Shown here piece by piece: positions 6,533 through 8,473 of a DNA stretch of 8,473 bases. A program made the position numbers and the translations under genes. The stretch comes from JBBRLG01 sp038231495 (lineage in GTDB: Bacteria > Planctomycetota > Planctomycetia > Gemmatales > Gemmataceae), in contig JBBRLG010000330.1 of NCBI GenBank assembly GCA_038231495.1, forward strand, positions 1 to 8,473, in the 5' to 3' direction. The notes under the pieces were generated by a model. It was given only the letters and a program-made list of their open reading frames with translations, made no database searches and was not told the DNA's origin. Positions within the stretch are counted from its first letter, which is position 1. Each line of letters starts with the position of its first letter.

Positions 6533-7999
6533 ATGCGTAACTTTCGTGCCGAGGTAATACAACGGCGGCCGGGGTGCAAACGATCGTTGACTTCCAGACG
6601 GTCCCGGCGAGCCACACCTCACCGCGGCTGGGCGTCGGAACTGTGGACATACAGATCCCCCTCGCCGCTGGCCAACACGATCCTCACGGTGAACAACACC
6701 GCCGGGACTACCCTCAGCGGCGGCGTCGGTGAAAGCAACGGCGCGCGGGCGCTGGGTGTCGCGGGCACCGGTACGCTGACCCTGGCCGGGCCGAGCTACT
6801 ACTCCGGCGGCACCCTGGAGAACCTGTCCGGGGCTAATACGATCGGCGGCAACGTCCTCCTCGGCCTGCCCAGCACCGTGCAGGTGGACGTGAACCAGCT
6901 GGCGCTGACCGGCGCGATTTCCGGCACCGCCGACCTGACCAAGACGGGCGGCGGCACGCTCATTCTCGCCGGCACCAACACCTACACCGGCCAGACCAAC
7001 ATCAACGCCGGTATCATGCAACTGACCAACCCGACGGCCAACAACCTCACCAACAGCAACGTCATCACGCCCCACGGCGCGCCGACCGGCAGCGCCGCGG
7101 TCGCCAGCGGGGCGATTACCCTGAGCGCCGCCAACAGTTACCTGGGCAGTACCACCGTCAACGGCACGGGCAGCGGCCAGCTGACCCTGGGCAACATCAG
7201 CGCCCTGAGCAACAGCACCGTGACCTTGACCAGCGGCCTCGTGGCCAACAACGTCGGGGCTAACTTCGCCGTCGCCAACCCGGTCAACTTCACCAACAGC
7301 GTCGTGACGCTCGGCGTCGGCAACCGCACCTTCTTCGTCGGCCCGATCGTGCTGACGGGCAGCAACCAAATCCTGATAAGCACGCCGACCTTCTTCAGCG
7401 GCGTCGTCAGCGGCACGGGTTCGTTGAACCTGGTCAGCGGCAACGCCCTGGTGATGCAGAACCCGAACAACACCTACTCCGGCGGCACCAACGTCGGCAC
7501 CGGCGCGTCGAACGGCCAGTTGCAAGTCAACTCCAGCGACGTGTTCGTCGGCGGCGTCATCGTGAGCGGTCCCCTGGGCACCGGGCCGGTCAACCTCATG
7601 GGCGGCGTCCTCCAGAACGCCAACTCGTCCGTCGCCGATTACGCGACCAATTCGATCGCGCTGCACAGCGCGTTCAACTCGATCAACGCCAACACGACCA
7701 TCGGCGGGCCTGGACCCACGACCGCGGGCCGCGGCGGCGACATCACGCTTGCCGGGCCGGTGACGGTCACGGGCAACACCAACACCCTCTCGGTGGCGGC
7801 CAGCATTAACTTCACGATTGCCGGCGTGGTTTCGGGCACGGGTGCGCTCACCAAGGGCGGCGCCGGCAGCCTGCTCCTCGACGGCACGGCGGCCAACACC
7901 AACACCGGCGGCACGACCACGGTCAACGCCGGCACCTTGCTGATTGTGCCGAGTACGGCTGTGTCGATGGCTGCTTTTCCATGTAAGCCACGCCAATGA
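6533..7999 (+). CDS. autotransporter-associated beta-strand repeat protein fragment (broken giant surface protein)
   Basis: This 488-codon frame encodes part of a Gly/Asn/Thr/Ser-rich beta-helix surface protein. Autotransporter-associated beta-strand repeats (TIGR02601/PF12951 type) are visible: GTGTLTLAGPSYYSGGT (from residue 78), LTKTGGGTLILAGTNTYTG followed by INAG (131-160), a weaker unit with AITLSAANSYLGSTTVNG (about 194), GTGSLNLVSGNALVM with NNTYSGGT (about 294), and GALTKGGAGSLLLDG with GGTTTVNAGTLLI (435-474). Both ends look unnatural. The first 40-odd residues are Arg-rich without a signal peptide, and another frame over about 6541-6665 reads as more protein-like sequence. At the 3' end the repeat stops after LLIVPSTA and runs into MAAFPCKPRQ and a TGA. 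No passenger start, signal peptide or beta-barrel is present. It is best read as an internal piece of a much larger secreted adhesin-like protein, probably no longer functional. The ATG at 6533 is only the first in frame and has no clear ribosome binding site. Confidence 0.7.
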   Translation: MRNFRAEVIQRRPGCKRSLTSRRSRRATPHRGWASELWTYRSPSPLANTILTVNNTAGTTLSGGVGESNGARALGVAGTGTLTLAGPSYYSGGTLENLSGANTIGGNVLLGLPSTVQVDVNQLALTGAISGTADLTKTGGGTLILAGTNTYTGQTNINAGIMQLTNPTANNLTNSNVITPHGAPTGSAAVASGAITLSAANSYLGSTTVNGTGSGQLTLGNISALSNSTVTLTSGLVANNVGANFAVANPVNFTNSVVTLGVGNRTFFVGPIVLTGSNQILISTPTFFSGVVSGTGSLNLVSGNALVMQNPNNTYSGGTNVGTGASNGQLQVNSSDVFVGGVIVSGPLGTGPVNLMGGVLQNANSSVADYATNSIALHSAFNSINANTTIGGPGPTTAGRGGDITLAGPVTVTGNTNTLSVAASINFTIAGVVSGTGALTKGGAGSLLLDGTAANTNTGGTTTVNAGTLLIVPSTAVSMAAFPCKPRQ

Positions 8000-8115
8000 G
8001 ATATGGCGAGGGTCACCCCCTACTATGCGGTATCGCTTTGTAAAGGGTTGAGACAACACCTTTGCCGATAAGCTCTTCCGTATCCATGACAGTCCATAAT
8101 CGACCCTCGCCAATG
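7991..8115. repeat. fold-back, MITE-like cassette interrupting the surface-protein gene
   Basis: An 11-bp inverted repeat, TGGCGAGGGTC (8004-8014) and GACCCTCGCCA (8102-8112), brackets a central stem: AAAGGGTTG (8042-8050), an AGA loop, CAAC, one bulged base and CCTTT (to 8063), extended by TATCG (8031-8035) pairing with CGATA (8066-8070). An 8-base direct repeat CGCCAATG lies at 7991-7998 and 8108-8115 and may be a target duplication, though the right copy overlaps the inverted-repeat arm. The segment separates two coding pieces that lie in different frames. Confidence 0.55.
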
Positions 8116-8132
8116 TCGGCCCTTGCCAACGG
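8101..8132 (+). repeat. imperfect 16-bp tandem repeat related to the ACCCTTGCC family
   Basis: CGACCCTCGCCAATGT (8101-8116) and CGGCCCTTGCCAACGG (8117-8132) match at 12 of 16 positions. Both carry the CCCT(T/C)GCCAA core of the cluster at 6370-6512. The second unit is also read as ALANG at the start of the cohesin-like fragment, so part of the similarity could come from coding sequence. Confidence 0.5.
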
Positions 8133-8473
8133 CAACGGCGTAACCGAGGCCACCTTCGTTCTGCACTACAACGCCAACTTGCTCGCGGTCGCGGGCGGCA
8201 CCGTGAACCCCAGCCTGACCGGGGCGACCTTCACCGTGACCACGGCCGGTTCGGGCAGTGCCGCGACAGCGACCATTGTTTTCCACAGCCCGACCGCGCT
8301 GGCGGCGGGTGCCATCCGCCTCGGCGGGCTGGTGGCCACGGTGCCCGACAACGCCCCCTACAAGACGAAGACGTTGCTCCACTTCAGCAGCCTGTCGCTC
8401 AACGTTCGTATCCTTGGGAGTGCCGGCCGCTCTTTGGAGTGCGGCGGCTCGACGCCGCTTTCTTTCTTTGGCG
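8113..8473 (+). CDS. cohesin-like domain fragment of the surface protein (partial, runs off the window)
   Basis: The frame opens at an ATG at 8113 without a ribosome binding site and stays open to the window end. Residues about 10-97 read like a cohesin-type beta-sandwich: VTEATFVLHYNANLLAVAGG, then FTVTTAGSGSAATATIVFHS, ALAAGAIRLGGLVATVP, NAPYKTKTLLHFSSLSLN. In planctomycete giant surface proteins such a domain commonly follows beta-strand repeats and is itself followed by a dockerin-like segment (recalled, not checked). This fragment is therefore probably the displaced C-terminal part of the protein at 6533-7999, now in another frame. After SLSLN the translation (VRILGSAGRSLECGGSTPL) no longer fits the domain and coincides with a palindromic repeat, so the gene seems broken again here. 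An independent secreted protein cannot be excluded because the right side is missing. Confidence 0.6.
   Translation, partial: MSALANGNGVTEATFVLHYNANLLAVAGGTVNPSLTGATFTVTTAGSGSAATATIVFHSPTALAAGAIRLGGLVATVPDNAPYKTKTLLHFSSLSLNVRILGSAGRSLECGGSTPLSFFG
8404..8473. repeat. GC-rich palindromic repeat cutting the cohesin-like domain
   Basis: GCGGCG (8441-8446), a six-base loop and CGCCGC (8453-8458) form a stem inside TTGGAGTGCGGCGGCTCGAC, preceded by a partly similar GGGAGTGCCGGCCGC (8417-8431). From memory, motifs of the type GGAGTGCGGCGGC...GCCGC are abundant intergenic repeats in Gemmata-like genomes; this was not checked. Its right edge is outside the window. Confidence 0.5.

Noticed and set aside
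8023..8097. Small minus-strand open frames inside the cassette between the surface-protein pieces, for example one reading MDTEELIGKGVVSTLYKAIP
   Set aside because: The region is a fold-back structure, the frames are under 30 codons from a plausible start, and no ribosome binding site or homologue is recognised.
6416..8113. 565-codon open frame on the minus strand opposite the surface-protein fragment
   Set aside because: The product is Arg/Gly/Ala/Val-rich with no domain, while the plus strand carries recognisable beta-strand repeats.

Overview
The window looks like chromosomal DNA of a high-GC planctomycete, most likely Gemmata-like (Gemmataceae). This is an inference. It rests on the GC-rich codon use, a giant-surface-protein fragment with autotransporter-type beta-strand repeats next to a cohesin-like domain, a transposase remnant that resembles from memory a family common in those genomes, and GC-rich palindromic repeats between genes. 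No rRNA or marker gene confirms it.

The left half (1-4805) is ordinary and well preserved. A probable promoter (54-83) leads into a small lipoprotein of unknown function (178-816, +). It converges on a soluble orphan sensor histidine kinase (881-1651, -), and a strong 16-bp inverted repeat sits between the two stop codons and probably terminates both transcripts. The kinase is divergent from nhaA (2017-3210, +), a Na+/H+ antiporter with all key ion-binding residues. Next comes a secreted S8 (subtilisin-type) serine protease (3459-4805, +) with an intact catalytic triad and a large beta-rich insertion before the active-site serine. These four genes share no obvious pathway; the divergent kinase/nhaA pair is the only arrangement suggesting shared control.

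The right half (4806-8473) is a graveyard of mobile DNA. A 24-bp inverted repeat pair (4846-4869 and 6114-6137) brackets a decayed insertion sequence (4874-5934). Its transposase lacks the N-terminal part, has one frameshift and three in-frame stop codons, all TAG. A further 120-bp segment with perfect 20-bp inverted ends lies just upstream of the transposase.

The rest is a broken giant surface protein. A beta-strand-repeat fragment (6533-7999) and a cohesin-like fragment (8113 to the window end) lie in different frames, separated by a roughly 109-bp fold-back cassette. Related ACCCT(T/C)GCC repeats lie on both sides of the beta-strand fragment. The cohesin-like domain then runs into another palindromic repeat at about 8404.

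No CRISPR array, RNA gene or defence system was seen. The most interesting material is the repeat structure around the broken surface protein and the all-amber pattern in the transposase remnant.
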